Made by a program: the position numbers and the translations under genes. DNA of 20,665 nt, from NCBI GenBank assembly GCA_964423195.1, contig CAYRDY010000033.1:1-20665 (forward strand). The letters are read 5' to 3'. The stretch is from CAKRHR01 sp964423195 (GTDB taxonomy: Bacteria > Bacillota > Clostridia > Lachnospirales > Lachnospiraceae). The notes beneath the pieces are model-generated. The model made no database searches. It worked only from the letters and a program-made list of their open reading frames with translations, and was not told where the DNA came from. Shown piece by piece: positions 19,915-20,665 of the stretch. Within the stretch, counting starts at the first letter, position 1; each line of letters begins with the position of its first letter.

Positions 19915-20631
19915 TCAAATTTCGGATTGATCAGATTGTTCCGGAAAAACATCATAATTTTCATACATGATTTCCAGTCTGTCAATTTTCTTCTCCGTGT
20001 GGAAATGCCCGCAGTACCATTTCCGATAGGTCAGCCTGTCCTCGATCGCATCCAGCCAGATCTCCGTGCTCTGATCCGTCCGCTTCGGGTCAAAATCCGG
20101 ATCAAAGACTTCCAAAGGCTCGTATTTGAGCGGCGTGGTATGGCTGAGCACGACATCGATTTTCCAATCGCGCGCATCCAGCTGGCGCTCCACAAAACGC
20201 TTGATCTCCTCCGAAGGCTGTTCGTCCTCAAACCAAGGGTAACCATACAGCAGCCGCAGCCGCTTGTCAATACTGTAAGCCCCGCCGATCACAATCGTCT
20301 GCATGCCGTTCAGGTCATAGATTTCCCCGTCCTTCGCAAACAGAATCGTCGGATAATCCGCCTCGACATAGACTTTGCCGCCACGCCACATCTTCTCCTC
20401 ATAGCTCTCAATCGTGGACGGCCGCCGCTCATGATTTCCGTGCACGCAGAAAAGCGTGATCGGCAGCGCGCCGGCTTCATTTTTTCGCTTGATGTCATAT
20501 GCTGGGCCGCTGAAATTGATGCCGGCATCTCCGAGTATAATCATGATATCGTCGCGACTTGTCTCGAAACGCTCACAAAAGTCTCTGATTCTCCCAAAAC
20601 TCCCATGTGTATCGCCTGTAATGTAAATCAT
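19915..20631 (-). CDS. Calcineurin-like metallophosphoesterase
   Basis: The 238-residue protein has all metallophosphoesterase motifs in order: ITGDTHG (Asp7, His9), ILGDAGINF (Asp35), VHGNHERR (Asn66, His67), VLSHTTP and YCGHFHTEK. These hold two metal ions and hydrolyse phosphomonoesters or diesters. It is distinct from the YfcE-type enzyme at 15845: longer and with a different insert (YGYPWFEDEQPSEE). The substrate is unknown. AAAGGA precedes the ATG at 20631. It is the first gene of a two-gene minus-strand operon with the amidohydrolase; the remaining 34 bases of the window are G+C-rich and hold no recognisable feature. Confidence 0.92.
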   Translation of the reverse strand: MIYITGDTHGSFGRIRDFCERFETSRDDIMIILGDAGINFSGPAYDIKRKNEAGALPITLFCVHGNHERRPSTIESYEEKMWRGGKVYVEADYPTILFAKDGEIYDLNGMQTIVIGGAYSIDKRLRLLYGYPWFEDEQPSEEIKRFVERQLDARDWKIDVVLSHTTPLKYEPLEVFDPDFDPKRTDQSTEIWLDAIEDRLTYRKWYCGHFHTEKKIDRLEIMYENYDVFPEQSDQSEI

Positions 20632-20665
20632 AAATATTCCTTTCTGCCGCGGCGCGCGGTTTAAA

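Overview
The window is about 20.7 kb of a Gram-positive chromosome, most likely an anaerobic member of the Bacillota (Clostridia, Lachnospiraceae-like). The evidence is a class I iron-sulfur fumarase split into two subunits, strong AGGAGG ribosome binding sites, two tRNAs without encoded CCA, a CsoR-regulated CopA, and many short same-strand operons. The assignment rests on gene content and style, not on a marker gene. A run of 100 Ns at 7969-8068 shows that the sequence is a scaffold.

Layout. (1) 1-189: the end of a tRNA-Val, a complete tRNA-Leu, and a rho-independent terminator. (2) 341-1838: fumarate hydratase alpha and beta subunits. (3) About 1839-5260: a visibly A+T-rich island with an AIPR-family (abortive-infection/phage-resistance) protein and a Schlafen-type AlbA_2/GHKL ATPase/winged-helix protein. 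The AIPR reading frame carries an in-frame TAA ten codons after its best ribosome binding site. (4) 5286-8465, minus strand: a copper-efflux operon, copA (ending in a fused CopZ-like domain) then csoR, with a recognisable promoter and a CsoR-type operator. (5) 8572-12134: two different alpha/beta-hydrolase esterases, an ATP-grasp ligase and a DUF5662 protein, preceded by two perfect inverted repeats, one on the probable -10 box. (6) 12218-16324: a THUMP/UPF0020 RNA methyltransferase, an anchored papain-like protease, RdgB, and an overlapping YfcE-type phosphodiesterase. (7) 16397-18824: uracil permease and uracil phosphoribosyltransferase, separated by a pure-purine tandem array of 12- and 13-bp units. 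(8) 18856-20631: a 24-bp perfect hairpin, then minus-strand genes for a calcineurin-like phosphoesterase and an amidohydrolase-2 protein.

How the genes work together. CopA exports Cu(I), CsoR senses it and represses the operon, and the C-terminal CopZ-like domain probably delivers the metal. The permease imports uracil and Upp converts it to UMP. RdgB clears non-canonical purine triphosphates. The island looks like acquired defence cargo. The esterase/esterase/ATP-grasp set is the least understood part: its layout suggests one unit that makes and cleaves an acyl or peptide bond, with an unknown substrate. The best candidates for something new are that cassette, the island, and the purine array between uraA and upp.
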